DNA of 64,000 bases from Corythucha ciliata (lineage: Eukaryota; Arthropoda; Insecta; Hemiptera; Tingidae): positions 53,421,952 through 53,485,951 of the forward strand of contig CM075941.1 in the NCBI GenBank assembly GCA_038030265.1, read 5' to 3'. The notes beneath the pieces are model-generated. The model was given only the letters and a program-made list of their open reading frames with translations, did no database searches and was not told where the DNA came from. Shown here one piece after another: positions 48,511 through 58,509 of the stretch. Position 1 is the first letter of the stretch, and every line of letters starts with the position of its first letter. A program made the position numbers and the translations under genes.

Positions 48511-49879
48511 GTGAGGAAAGGGAGTCCTCTAGTAATTGAATATTTTGACGTTTTTCTTTTTCAAGCAGCCACGATTTATGTCTTGTTTTCCTGAAACTTC
48601 TTAACAAGTATCCCCCTGCCCCTTATTTTATATACTCAGGGGAACACAAGTCGCGTCGTTTTACCCTTCGAATGCATTCTGTTGCGTAAGACGTGTATCT
48701 TTCACTAAAGAAGCCCCTCAAAAACTCTCCTCCTTATACCTTTCTGTCGAATAAAAAAACGTTCATATAGGACACCAGAAGGATCCGAGAACTTTATTTT
48801 CATACTCATAAAGTTCGATTCAAACTCGCAACGCTTTCTTTTAGCGGCCTTCAACTATTTGAAACAAGATCACGCGCATTCTAGTATTCTGGTTTACGCT
48901 TTAAAGGTTTTCATCCTGAAGTCCGTTATATGTATATTCCTGAGTGTTGAAGCCTTGGAGGAGAGCCTGCTTTTACTTCCAAGGTGCTTGCATTACAAGA
49001 GAAGTAGTGGTGGTGACGGGGAAGCATCTTCAAGGAAAGAGAAAGGTCTCCCCCAAGGTGTCTTTCTTTTTCCAAGTTGTAGAAAAAACTTGGAATTATG
49101 TAAAACCGTGACATTCTGGTGAATTAAATAAACGGCGCAACAAGAAAATGTTTTTTCTTGACAAAAAGAAAAAAAGAAGAAAGTTATTCACTTTGGGAAA
49201 ACGTCACGTGTGTCAGAAATCTACCCAGTGAAAAGCGTGTTTCAAACTCGTCTCAAGTCTTGGAGTCCTTTTCTTTTCAACTTCCAATAGCAATAGTTCT
49301 TTCTAGTCGAGTCGGTGTGGTGGTGTGTGTGTTTGGGGTGGGGTAGGTATTCCGATCTTGTTTCGTATCATTTGAACGTCATTAAAAAAAAAAAAAATGG
49401 TTGGTATTCCGTGACTCAAAAGTTCATTGTGGGTGGGCTTTTACCTGAATGACAAAGAAACGACTACGCGCGCGGTGAAGGGGAGAGTTTGTTAGTTGTT
49501 ACACAATCCTCGCTGGTTGTGGGTGCAGTCAGATCAAAAGGATCCCCCTACATTCAAAGGATTATTAAAAATTCAAGGCTTTAAGCAAGCCAATTAATTA
49601 ATTTTCAAGTATTAATAATATTCAAAAGATTGTTCCGCACAAACAGGCTGATTAAACTGTTGAAAATCAATTACGAAGTGAGGAAAAAAGGGCAAGACCA
49701 TTATAAGGCGTGAGAAAACGCTGACCCGTTTTCCTTTGGTACTTTCAGAGAGTGATGGAAAGGGTTCAGGGGGGAAGGGAAGTTTGTCAGTTCATGGTCC
49801 TTCGAAGTGAACTCAATTTGAGGCGATCGCCGTATATTTCTTAGTCTTGTAAAATGCGACACCCACTTCAGACCACGTT

Positions 49880-50812
49880 ATTAATTCGCGGACTCAACTG
49901 AAAAGAATCACAGCTAAAATTGAGAAAAATCGCTAATTCATGGATAAAATCGGGGAGACACGCTTAAAGTCTATAAAAAACTCATGACTAAAATGGAGAA
50001 AAACGCTAATTCACGGCTAATATTTAGTAAAACGCTGATTTGCGGCTAAAATTTACGGGAAAACACAAATCCGTGGCTTTTGAAGGCCTGAAACTGAGAA
50101 AAAGCGCTAATCCTCAGCTAAAAGTGGAAAAAAAGGTAATGCGGGACGAAAGTATTTCATGCACGGCTAATTTGCGGCCAATATTGAGAAAAATTACTAA
50201 TTAGCGCGGCTGAGGTGGACAAAAACGCTAATTTGTAGCTCATAATGAGAAAAAGTGCTAAAATTCTCTGTTGAAAAGGTAAAAATCGCTAATTTGCAGC
50301 TAGAATTGAGGGAAACTCATGGCAAACATTGAGAAAAATCGTCATCAACCGCGCTTCGCTGCTAAAATTAAGAGAAAGTGGTAATTCGCGGCTAAAATTG
50401 AGGAAAATCACTAATTCGCAGGTAAAATGTGGCTAAAATAATAACAGAAAAAACAACTTTCGGCTGTAATTGAAAATACGCCAATCCGTGGCATTTGAAG
50501 GCAACTTCGGGGCTAAAACTTGGAACGTTTGAATGGGAGTCAAAATTGAATAATTTAAACAGTTAAATAAAAATCCAATCTCATATTTCCATCGAGTTAC
50601 TTCTACTATAGGCTGTGCATTAGTTCTCTCGCTCCTTTTTAACTAATTTATTTCGAATTTTACAATTTTGAAATATTCATACATCAAAGTACGATTCTTA
50701 GGTCATTTTTTCTCGTCCGCCTCCCTCCAGAATTTGGCTAGACGCACCCCTTAGGGCACGGCGCCACCGGGCAATCGCCCTGCTCGCGCCCCCCCCCTTA
50801 AAGCCGGCACTG
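49880..50812 (+). mobile_element. hAT-1 family element with family A interior, left end not found
   Basis: 49880-50520 is a forward family A array (GCTAATTCGCGGCTAAAATT with GAGAAAAA). 50690-50812 is homologous to the right end of the intact element at 59818-61758 (TCTTAGGTC...CTCGTCCGC, GCGCCC..., a C9 run, then TTAAAGCCGGCACTG). The expected left terminal repeat and duplicate of CATACGTG are not visible, so the copy is probably truncated. Confidence 0.65.
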
Positions 50813-51478
50813 CATACGTGCAATTTCGTGACTTTATAGCCTAAAACTTGCCATTAACGGATATTTAGTTCCGGAGATGTGCAATTTCCAGGCTATTTAG
50901 CCCCGAATCAACAAACCCAAGTGGACGACATGCGTGGAGAGCCCTTTGGTTTGTGAGATGGTTGCGAGGGGGCAGCCTTGTGTTTTTTGACGGTTTTCGA
51001 ATTCTTGAAGGGAGTTCCTTCCAAGAACTTTCGAAATTCCTGCGGCAACGAAAATGAATTTCATAGAATTCACTGTTCTTGAGAAAAATGAAAGCGTTTG
51101 ATCTCATGCTTCGAAAGTTGTATAGAATTCCAGTTCTCAGTGAATTTCGACCTTCGTGTGTGTTGCCCGTATTGTTTCTCTAATTACTATGGAAGCCACT
51201 AACCCGATATCACGTGCTTTCAAAAGGCAAATAAAAAATTGCCAACAGTAATTTTAATTGTATTTATTGGTCGGGCATTGTTTTATTGAGTAGTTATTTC
51301 GCGACTTACAACGTTTTCTTTATGAGGTTTCGAAAAAAAAAAAAAAAAATGCGGAACCTGCCGCTGCCGCTACTACAAAACGGCAATAAATAGTGTTGCC
51401 GATAGTGAGAAAAAACGTTGAAACGTTAAAAACATGCACCCACCCCTTTCTTCGTCATCATCACCATCTTCACTTCAG

Positions 51479-51555
51479 GTGCGTGTAACCATCAGATCGG
51501 AACGGTTCCATTTCAAAGAGTACGATAATGCGCCTTTACTCACAGCGTTACGTTG
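51479..51555 (+). CDS. Candidate exon of a nested plus-strand gene (P2)
   Basis: A pyrimidine-rich acceptor (CACCATCTTCACTTCAG) and a strong donor (CGTTG|GTGAGT) bound 25 codons plus two bases: VRVTIRSERFHFKEYDNAPL then LTALR. The other two frames are closed. It accepts phase 0 (fits P1) and ends in phase 2 (fits P3). Confidence 0.3.
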
Positions 51556-51577
51556 GTGAGTGTGTGTGTGTGTATAT
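51556..51577 (+). repeat. (GT)n-(TA)n microsatellite
   Basis: GTGAGTGTGTGTGTGTGT followed by ATATATTA, directly after the candidate donor of P2. Confidence 0.85.
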
Positions 51578-53680
51578 ATTATCGGGGGGGGGGGGATGGT
51601 GATGGGATCCAAGGCAGTTCGTCGGCTTTTATGCCATAAAAGTTATGAGAGTGTTAATTTTGGAGTGAAAAATTAGCCGAAAAGGCGGTAATGTAAATAT
51701 CTATTGCAAACTGTAAATGCTCTGCCTAAAGAGCAACACCCCCCCCCGCAACCGCATTAACATGTCAGAGTGATTTTCCGCTCGGTTAAATTTTCATGGA
51801 ATATATCAATCTCTGTTTTTTTAGGTGTCAATAAATATGAACATGTAAGCCCCAGTTTATGCAGGCTTTTGTTTTTCGCTCCAATTTAAACCTAGCCCCG
51901 AGGTTTATCTTCCCTTCACCTCCCCTCCAGTTCTTTCTGACATCACGACTAAAATATTCGGCATTATGATAATTTTTGAGTGTAAATCTCAGCCTCTATC
52001 CCGGCTATAGAAAGGCCTGACCGGAGAGAAAATACGCATCCTCGTGCGAAAATCCTCAAGTTGATATTTAAAAGTGAAGTACACAAATTGAAAAACATGA
52101 CTTATAACTTCCATAAGGAGCTTGAAAACGAGTAACGGTACAAAAAACAATTTAAAGCGCTCTTTTATCAGATTTCAGTACGTTTTATGCACGCAACACA
52201 GGAAATCCTGTGAGAATTTTCTTCAACATTCTCTCCTCAATCTTGGCCAAGAGATCGTAAATACGCTCTGACAAACGGTTCTTAAATTGCTCTCCCTCTC
52301 CTGTTCGTTAGCCGCGGCGGCAACATTTTGTTAATGTATTTTCGTACTCCCAACTTCAAGTGCTATAAGAACAGTCTTTTATTCAGGGAATGAATTCGAC
52401 GACAAAAGAAAATTGTTCTGTTTGAGTGGGGGGGGGGGGCACACCTTGTTTCTTTAAACATGTTTACCTATATTAAGGAGATAAGGATGAATAAAAGTAA
52501 ATCAAGTCGTGAATTGTTGGGCAACCGAAACGAGTTGACGTGTGTGTATAAGAAAGTAAACTTTCCTGTTGTCGTTATCCCTCGTTATAATACGTACCTA
52601 TCTATAAGAGAGTTGAACGTCGAACTTTGAATATCGGTTACAGTGTGCGCGTTCATCTGAGCCCACACAGTGCATAAATATTAATAAGCCCGAGAGAACT
52701 TTTCTAGGAAAAATGAATCGGGGGAAATCTTGACTTTTTTTCTCCTCTTATAGGATTTAAAAGGCTCAGATATCCAGTCCATAATATCAACAACAAAAAA
52801 AGAAAAGTTAGTTCTTTGGGAATGTCAGAACATTCACGAAAAAGTTGGCCTACGGGGAAAAAACAAACAAAAGTTCAAGGTACGTTTATTTACTTTTAAT
52901 CCAGCGATCTATTAATAAAAATCCAGTCATCATTTGTTTTCCTCAAGGTTAGGTGCATATGCACTTCACCATGTGGAAGGAGAGAGAAAAAAAGCCCGAG
53001 ATGATTAGACGACAGGTGATCGCGGGTATGGGGCTCATTTCTTTTTCCGCAAAACCTTCGCATGACGATCCGTAATTAAGGCTTGAATTCTTCAATTTGA
53101 CCTTGGGAAAACGCCCTTTAAATAAATAATAGAAGAAAACCACTTTGGTTTAGTTGTGGTGGGAGGGGGGTGTCGCAGGCTTTCAATTTCAATAAGAGTT
53201 TGTCAGGTGAAAATTAATTTTTGAGCTACCGGCGCGGAAGGATTTTTTTTTTTTTTTTTAAATGAACTTGCTTCACCATGTTAAGGATGAAACCAAAACA
53301 GTTAAATAAAATAAAACAGGCTCCAAGCTGTGTAGTTAGTTGAATGAAAACTTTAAATGGCGATAAGGTGTCGCCTTTTTCAAAAATAAACGCAGGGACA
53401 CCAGGAAGTCATTCATTAACTTCATCGAAGAAGAAGAGAAAAAAAGTTGTTCTTAACTTGAAATTAGATTTTAAAGAGGTGACTCAAATATCTTTTCCTT
53501 ACGGGGAGAGTCGACGGTTGATTTATCGATCAGTCTTTTACAACTAATGTAAGTCCGACGAGATCAGGTTTTATAAAAGAAGTTTTTGAAGGTTACTCAT
53601 AACTTCGCCAAGACCAAGTGTTTGAGACGGGATATTTATTTGCACTTAAAACTTATTAAAATATGAAAAATATCGTTAGT
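51578..53680 (-). other. Intron 1 sequence, no feature seen
   Basis: AT-rich sequence with G12 runs near 51584 and 52428. No repeat family or supported exon recognised. Confidence 0.5.
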
Positions 53681-53689
53681 GGTTGTAAC

Positions 53690-54110
53690 CTTGGGGCTGG
53701 AGCTTCGCTGTGGTTGGAACTTGATTCTGGTTAGAGCTTTTGGTTGGTTCTTAGCGCTGGGGTTTGGAACTGCTTTGTTGTGGTTTGGAGCTCTGCCGTG
53801 TTTGGGGCTTTGCTGTGACTAGAGTTGCACTGTGGTTTCGAGCTCTGCTGTAATCGTGGCTTTAGTGCGGTTGGAGCTTTGCTGAGATGTGGAACTTTGC
53901 GGGTGGTTGGAACTTTCTGTGGTTTCAGATTTTAGTGGTCAGAACCTTTTTGCTGTTCCAGATTTTAGGGGTTGGAGGTTGGAGCTTTGCTGTAGTTTTG
54001 AGCTTTGCTGTGGTTGGTGTTTCACTGTCGTTTGGAGCTTTGCTTTCGAGCTTTACTGAGGTTTGAGCTTTGCTGGGGACTGAAGGTTTGGACATTTCCT
54101 GTGGCTCAGC
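53690..54110 (-). repeat. GC-rich minisatellite, unit CAAAGCTCCAACCACAG-like
   Basis: On the minus strand CAAAGCTCNAANCACAG-type words recur about every 17-25 bases, some 18 units. A minus-strand frame of 106 codons (53925-54245) runs from unique sequence (MERIFGPRDETPQWGPF) into the array and reads as Lys/Thr/Pro repeats there. I do not recognise the unique part, and the frame has stops further into the array. Confidence 0.7.
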
Positions 54111-54284
54111 GTTTTTGTGATTTAAAATATTGGGCACTATGTCGAGATACTTAATCAAGGATGAGAGGGGGGAGTCTGTAAAAGGGCCCCATTGAGGAGT
54201 TTCATCCCTGGGTCCAAATATTCTCTCCATGGCCCTAGTGGCCAATAAGAAAAAGTTTCAGAGGCCAACGGTCAATTCGTAATA

Positions 54285-55120
54285 ACTGAAAAGACCCAGA
54301 TTGCTAGTTTCGGGGATAAATGTAGCCGCGAAAAATAGCAGGAAATTCACAGGATAAACAGCAGCGAAAATGCGAGCGTGGCTAAATATTCGTTAAATGC
54401 AAATTTGGAGCTAAATAGTTGCGATGTCTGCTTTTTACGGCGATATAAGGCCTCGAAATCGCAATTTAAGGGGAAAGCAGCGAACTTTCATAGCAATAAT
54501 TTGGCTTTAGAACGTGTTTATGTACATGTCATCGAATAACTGTAAGCTAATAATAAGTTTCATAACCGAATTTCATGTCCAAAAAGCCGCTCCACTGCAA
54601 TATTGGAGCCATGTTACAGCAAAATTGCTTGACATTCGTAGTTGATATTCTGCAAAATTGCAAGATTCGTTTCTAAACATAAATGAAATAGAGAGTTTCT
54701 GGTCATAACATTCTCGAAATGGTCTTTTAATTTATTATTATCTTTTTATGGTGGGCGTGGAGTCCGCTAACCGGTCCGAGAGCGCCCAATGAATAGCCAC
54801 GAGTTTGCATCATTCAGAGCTAGGTAACAGCGAAATTTTTAAATTTAAATCCATGCTAGCCCCCCCCCCCTCAAGTGTCCAGAGTCTGGCAATACTGTCC
54901 AGGAAATCACATCACTCGCGGAGCTAAAAATCGGAGAAATTGCGAGTTTCGGGTGTTTTTTTTTCGCGAGTCTCTCTGGTCCTTACGCTTCACGAATATC
55001 CGCGCATTGTAACATTTATTAGAGCAAAATAACCTATCCACGAAATGGCTAGTTCTAGGCTCTTAACTTGAGCGCAATGGAAAGTTTCTGTTTTTAAGTT
55101 CAGCTAAATAGCAAGTGTCG
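54285..55120 (+). repeat. Family C array, forward
   Basis: Degenerate units (AGCGAAAATGCGAGC, GAAATTGCGAGTTTCGG, ATTTCGTTTCTAAAC) at 35-50 base spacing with a C11 run near 54860. More decayed than the copy at 24.3-25.6 kb. Confidence 0.6.
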
Positions 55121-55198
55121 GAACTGTTTTTACACTGATTTAGGAACACCTAATTGTATTTTTGGTGTGACCTTTGGTCCGATGTGTTATATTCTCAG

Positions 55199-55637
55199 GC
55201 TGATGGGAAATTCTGTCATGGACATCAGCGAGTTGGCCGAAGAAATATCTCCATTCTGTGCGAATGGAACGCGCTCGTCCAAGATATTGACCATTTTATA
55301 TCAAATGGGTGAATCCTTCTTCACCAGACCAAACGACTACGTTCCCGAGACGATAAATAATCACAACGCTATGGCTATTTTTACAGTTTTACAGCTAGGT
55401 CAAAAAATCCTTCATTCTAACGCACTTTCTTTACAAGCTCAGAAAAATTCCATTTCTTCAATCCTCTGCCCCTTCGACACACAACCATCTCGAATTTCAC
55501 CGTCAGGAAAAGTTACTTTGGATATCGATTTTCTTGCCTCCCAACAATGTATACCTTTCACTTTTCCTTTTTTTTTTTTAAGGAAAGGGCTGACCCAGGT
55601 TATTGTCTTTTGTTTCAACAGAACCCTCGCATTATAA
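55199..55637 (+). CDS. Candidate exon or gene fragment on plus strand (P3), ~146 open codons
   Basis: An open frame of 156 codons overall is exceptional for this AT-rich window. An acceptor TTATATTCTCAG enters it at 55199 in phase 2, matching P2. It reads LMGNSVMDISELAEEISPFC, then ANGTRSSKILTILYQMGESF, DYVPETINNHNAMAIFTVLQ and KVTLDIDFLASQQ: balanced, helix-rich composition unlike the surrounding repeats. Possible donors are ATGG|GTGAAT (phase 1) and CAACAAT|GTATAC (phase 1); neither fits P4 directly. The last 35 codons are low-complexity and probably not coding. I do not recognise the family. A decayed gene fragment is an equally good reading. Confidence 0.35.
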
Positions 55638-56078
55638 TAGAATGCATTTTTAAATTAATTTTTAACCCCTTTATTCCCCCCCCCCACCCAACTATATCGG
55701 AGTGATTGTTTTAAACGTGGGTGGTCTCTCCGTGGTTCTCTCTTTTTAATACCACTTTTTCTGATGTTTAATAGCGGTGTGATTTGGGAAAATTTTGAGT
55801 TTCCAGTGTGTCCTCCCATCGGGTAAAATCTCGAGAGTGATGGTATGCATGGAAATTCCAGGAGTTTTTTCAATTACAAGACTTTCTGCCGTGTAATATT
55901 CGTATATGGGTCTGTCACTGTTTTCAACACGTTTTCATTGGTCGCACGAATTTTCCTATACCGGCTCGAAGGTTACTACCGATTGAATCTCCCCCCCCCC
56001 CACCACCAACCATATGAAGGTCCAACGACGCTCGCGGACCACGTCCAACCAAAAGACCCATTTTCGGTCTCTTTAAAG

Positions 56079-57432
56079 CAGGGGTGGCCAACCTAGGGCT
56101 CACGGCTAAAATGACAAAAAATCGCTAATTTGCGGTTAAAATGGAAAAAAATAGCTAATTCATCGATACAATTGTTAAAAAGCGTTGAATTAAGGAAAAC
56201 TCTAATTCGCGGGTTAAATGAAGAAAACGTCAATTCATGACTTCTGAAAGTGAAAAAAATCGTTGATCCGTGGCCAAATTTCAGAAAAAGCGTTAGGTAA
56301 TTCGTGGTGAAAATTGGGAGAAGTCTATAATGCGTTGATAAAACGAGGCTAAAATGAGGAAAAACGCTAATTTGCGGCTGAAATAAAGAAAAATAGTTAA
56401 TCAGAGGGTTAATTTGAGAAAATTTGCTAATTTACAGAAAATTGATAAATCAGATATAACACGAATTTCACTGCAGAATTTAGATAAATCGCTAATTCAC
56501 GGCTAAAAGGTGAAAAATCACTAATTCGCGGCTAAAATGGGGAAAAATCGGTAATTCACCGATAAAATAGAAGAAGCGCTGACGTGTGGAAAAAAAACGC
56601 TCGTTCGCGGTTAAAATGGAGAAAACGCCCATTGTGGCTTCGTGGCTGGAGGGGAACAAATTAACTAATCCACGGCTAAATGAGGATAATGCCCTAATCC
56701 GCGGGTAAAATTCAGAAAAAGCGTTAATTCGCGAAAAATGGGAAACAAAACTCATTGATGGCTCGCTAGGAGGCTAAAATTGGGTGAAACGCTAATTCTA
56801 GGCTGAAATTTTTGGGGTGAAATTGAGAAACATTTGCTGTTTCACAGAAAAAAATTGAGTAAATGGCAATTCGCGGTTCCCAGAGAGACAACTTCGTGGA
56901 TAAAATTAGAAAATATAGCGCTAATTCACGGGTGAAATCGCTCATTAGCGGCTCAAATAAGCAAAAACACAATTTCATTGCTAGAAAAATCGCTAATTCA
57001 CGCTAATTCATTGTAAGATAAATCGCCAATTTGTGGCTACAATTGAGATAAATCGCTAATTCACCGATGAAATTGAGAAGAAGTGATGAAATGTCGGGAT
57101 AAACTGTGGAGAAATTCGCGGCTCCTGAAGGCAACATCACGGAGGCGTTGGTGAAAGATTCGCCCGGGGGCGCCAAATGTTTATGGCCGGCGCTGCTATG
57201 AGCTGCCACAGTGGAAATGTTTTGTGCAAATGGAAAACGCTATTCCACTGTGGTTAATGTTGCTGAAGTTAATGAACAGGCCCCGAGTGCGTTTTATTCA
57301 GAGCGTCACGGCGGTCTTTTGCTAAGATAAAAGTGTCGTGCTCGATGGTGGGGGGGGGTGAGGATGGGTGGTCCGCCTGAGTTCTTACAACCAGGTTTAT
57401 GGCCCACGACCAACTCAGGTTGGCCGCCCCTA
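56079..57432. mobile_element. hAT-2 non-autonomous element, 1,354 bp, intact ends, family A interior
   Basis: Left end CAGGGGTGGCCAACCT; reverse complement of right end TAGGGGCGGCCAACC. Flanks CTTTAAAG (56071-56078) and CTTTAAAA (57433-57440) match at 7 of 8 positions and fit the hAT target pattern. Almost the entire interior (56100-57115) is forward family A minisatellite, about 30 units. The last 315 bp are the composite hAT-1/hAT-2 end shared with 26430 and 37347. No transposase, so it would need one supplied in trans. Confidence 0.85.
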
Positions 57433-57652
57433 CTTTAAAAAAAGGGTGCAGTGATGATGTCGGGCAGGTCAATCAAGTGGATTGGTGGTTACAAGGGGAT
57501 AGTGCTCACAAAATGAATTTCGCTGCCCGCCTAAAGTGCCTCCTAAACATAAAAATAAGAATAATTAGATACTTTCACTCCTTTTAAAGAAAAAAAAAAC
57601 CGCGCAGGAAATGCCAAGAAAAAGTACCTACAACTTAACCTTTTGTTTCCAG

Positions 57653-57728
57653 AAATGGGTCATTCAAGTTATTTCCAGCCACAAGCTTAAGTTGAATGTA
57701 ATTGTGGGAAATGTAAATAAGGATAGTG
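57653..57728 (+). CDS. Candidate exon of a nested plus-strand gene (P4)
   Basis: Near-ideal acceptor (CTTTTGTTTCCAG) and donor (GATAGTG|GTAAGT) bound 25 codons in the only frame that stays open across the exon: KWVIQVISSHKLKLNVIVGN then VNKDS, ending in phase 1. The AG at 59054-59055 accepts phase 1. Splice sites are the best among the plus-strand candidates. Phase 0 at its start does not fit any donor of P3 that I can see, so an exon is missing or P3 is unrelated. Confidence 0.35.
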
Positions 57729-58154
57729 GTAAGTGTTTTGTTTTGAAAATGAAATCACCAGGGTTACGTAAAAGTACCCTCGCTACTTAGCATCGGGAAA
57801 TGTATTTCAAAAATCCTATTGTCTTGTGCAGTTTTCACTCAGGTTCTCTATGCTCTACCGATTCCATAGTTCCACACTTCTCTTGCACCTGATTCTTCTT
57901 TTTACTGCATTTTTGCAACAACAAAAAACTATCACGTTCTATTTTTTTTCTTCTATTTTTCGAGAAATGAAGTCCTGCGTCAAGGTGGTGAGGGGGGGGG
58001 AGTCCTAGAAAGTACTGGAAAAACTTTCCCTCGGTTTTCACAGTTCTGAAGGGGAAGGATTTTACCAATTTCTTTGTTGTCAATTATCTGGAAAAATCCT
58101 ACTTCTTTCAAGAAGTCTAAAAAAAAAAAAAAACCAGAGTCGACGCTAACTTAC

Positions 58155-58311
58155 CACCGGTGATATAGTCGTGTTGAAGCAGAGCTTCGTGAAATTGAGT
58201 CGGCTGTTGAAATCCATAAGCGGGGAGCCAGTGGTTTGTACCACTTTCCAGTTTTTCCGCCCACTCTGTAAAGGCCATCTCCTCTTGCGAGGCCGCCGTC
58301 TCGGTTTCCAT
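58155..58311 (-). CDS. Exon 1 of the main gene model (N-terminus, or early internal exon)
   Basis: A strong acceptor (TCTCTCTGTGCAG) directly precedes an ATG, with a perfect TACTAAC branch point about 26 bases further upstream, so at least one exon lies upstream. The frame reads METETAASQEEMAFTEWAEK and continues through NHWLPAYGF to YITG. It ends at a consensus donor (GTG|GTAAGT) in phase 1, and the spare G plus AG of the next exon gives Glu. The block from residue 12 to 52 is Trp/Phe/Tyr-rich and looks folded rather than disordered. The ATG could be the initiator, with the upstream exon non-coding, or an internal Met if the candidate exon at 58389-58509 is coding. The overlapping ORF in another frame across 58151-58393 lacks the splice fit. 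Confidence 0.8.
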
Positions 58312-58336
58312 CTGCACAGAGAGAATGCATAAAAAT

Positions 58337-58343
58337 GTTAGTA
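58337..58343 (-). promoter_or_regulatory. Branch point TACTAAC
   Basis: The minus strand reads TACTAAC 25 bases before the acceptor of the exon at 58311, followed by a T/C-rich tract. This is the textbook optimal branch-point sequence at a normal distance. It supports an intron, not a transcription start, immediately upstream of that exon. Confidence 0.65.
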
Positions 58344-58388
58344 AAAAATAAAAGAGGACGAATCATCCGCGAGTTTCTTTTTCTGCAC

Positions 58389-58509
58389 TTCATCGCTCAA
58401 AGATCCTGGAGCCGGCGAGCGGCGGGCGTTAGAGTGCTCAATGTCGTACAAATGATGCTGAGGAGGTGAGGGGACGCGGAAGGAGGTCGTGAGAGTTGCT
58501 CTTGGTCGT
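58389..58509 (-). CDS. Candidate upstream exon of the main gene
   Basis: This stretch of 40 codons is open and has disordered-protein composition (frame includes SPPQHHLYDIEHSNARRSPA and PGSLSDE). It could begin after an AG at 58511-58510 (phase 2), or after a better pyrimidine-rich acceptor CACCTCCTCAG, in which case it starts at 58457 in phase 0. It would end at GATGAA|GTGCAG in phase 0, exactly the phase needed to join the exon at 58311 across a 77-bp intron. The weak point is the donor GTGCAG, which is far from consensus. If real, the protein extends N-terminally beyond the ATG at 58311 and the gene's 5' end lies farther right. A 5' UTR reading is equally possible. Confidence 0.4.

Larger units (their letters stand above)
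849..58311 (-). other. Gene model: 8-exon gene for a ~1,261-aa, largely disordered protein of unknown family
   Basis: Eight minus-strand exons join in one open frame. Phases at the junctions, in transcript order, are 1, 1, 0, 1, 0, 2 and 1; every donor phase matches the next acceptor, which is strong evidence that they belong together. Intron lengths are about 16.7, 4.6, 27.0, 1.3, 0.07, 0.09 and 4.0 kb. Residues 1-103 are acidic and partly ordered. Residues 104-903 (one exon) are low-complexity: Ser-rich, acidic, polyproline. Residues 904-1261 carry more ordered blocks (LNVPDWYK, YRQPYLGWRSQERL, RLCWLESSFVG, MEEVLDSLLGL). No enzyme motif, signal peptide or membrane segment is visible, so a cytoplasmic scaffold or regulator is the simplest inference. 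I do not recognise the family. The true start may lie further right, and an alternative promoter near 10.1 kb is possible. Confidence 0.85.

Noticed and set aside
57832..57869. Short terminal exon for the plus-strand candidate after P4
   Set aside because: A fair acceptor gives only about 12 codons before TAG; the acceptor at 59055 fits the same phase with a better polypyrimidine tract, so this was not called.
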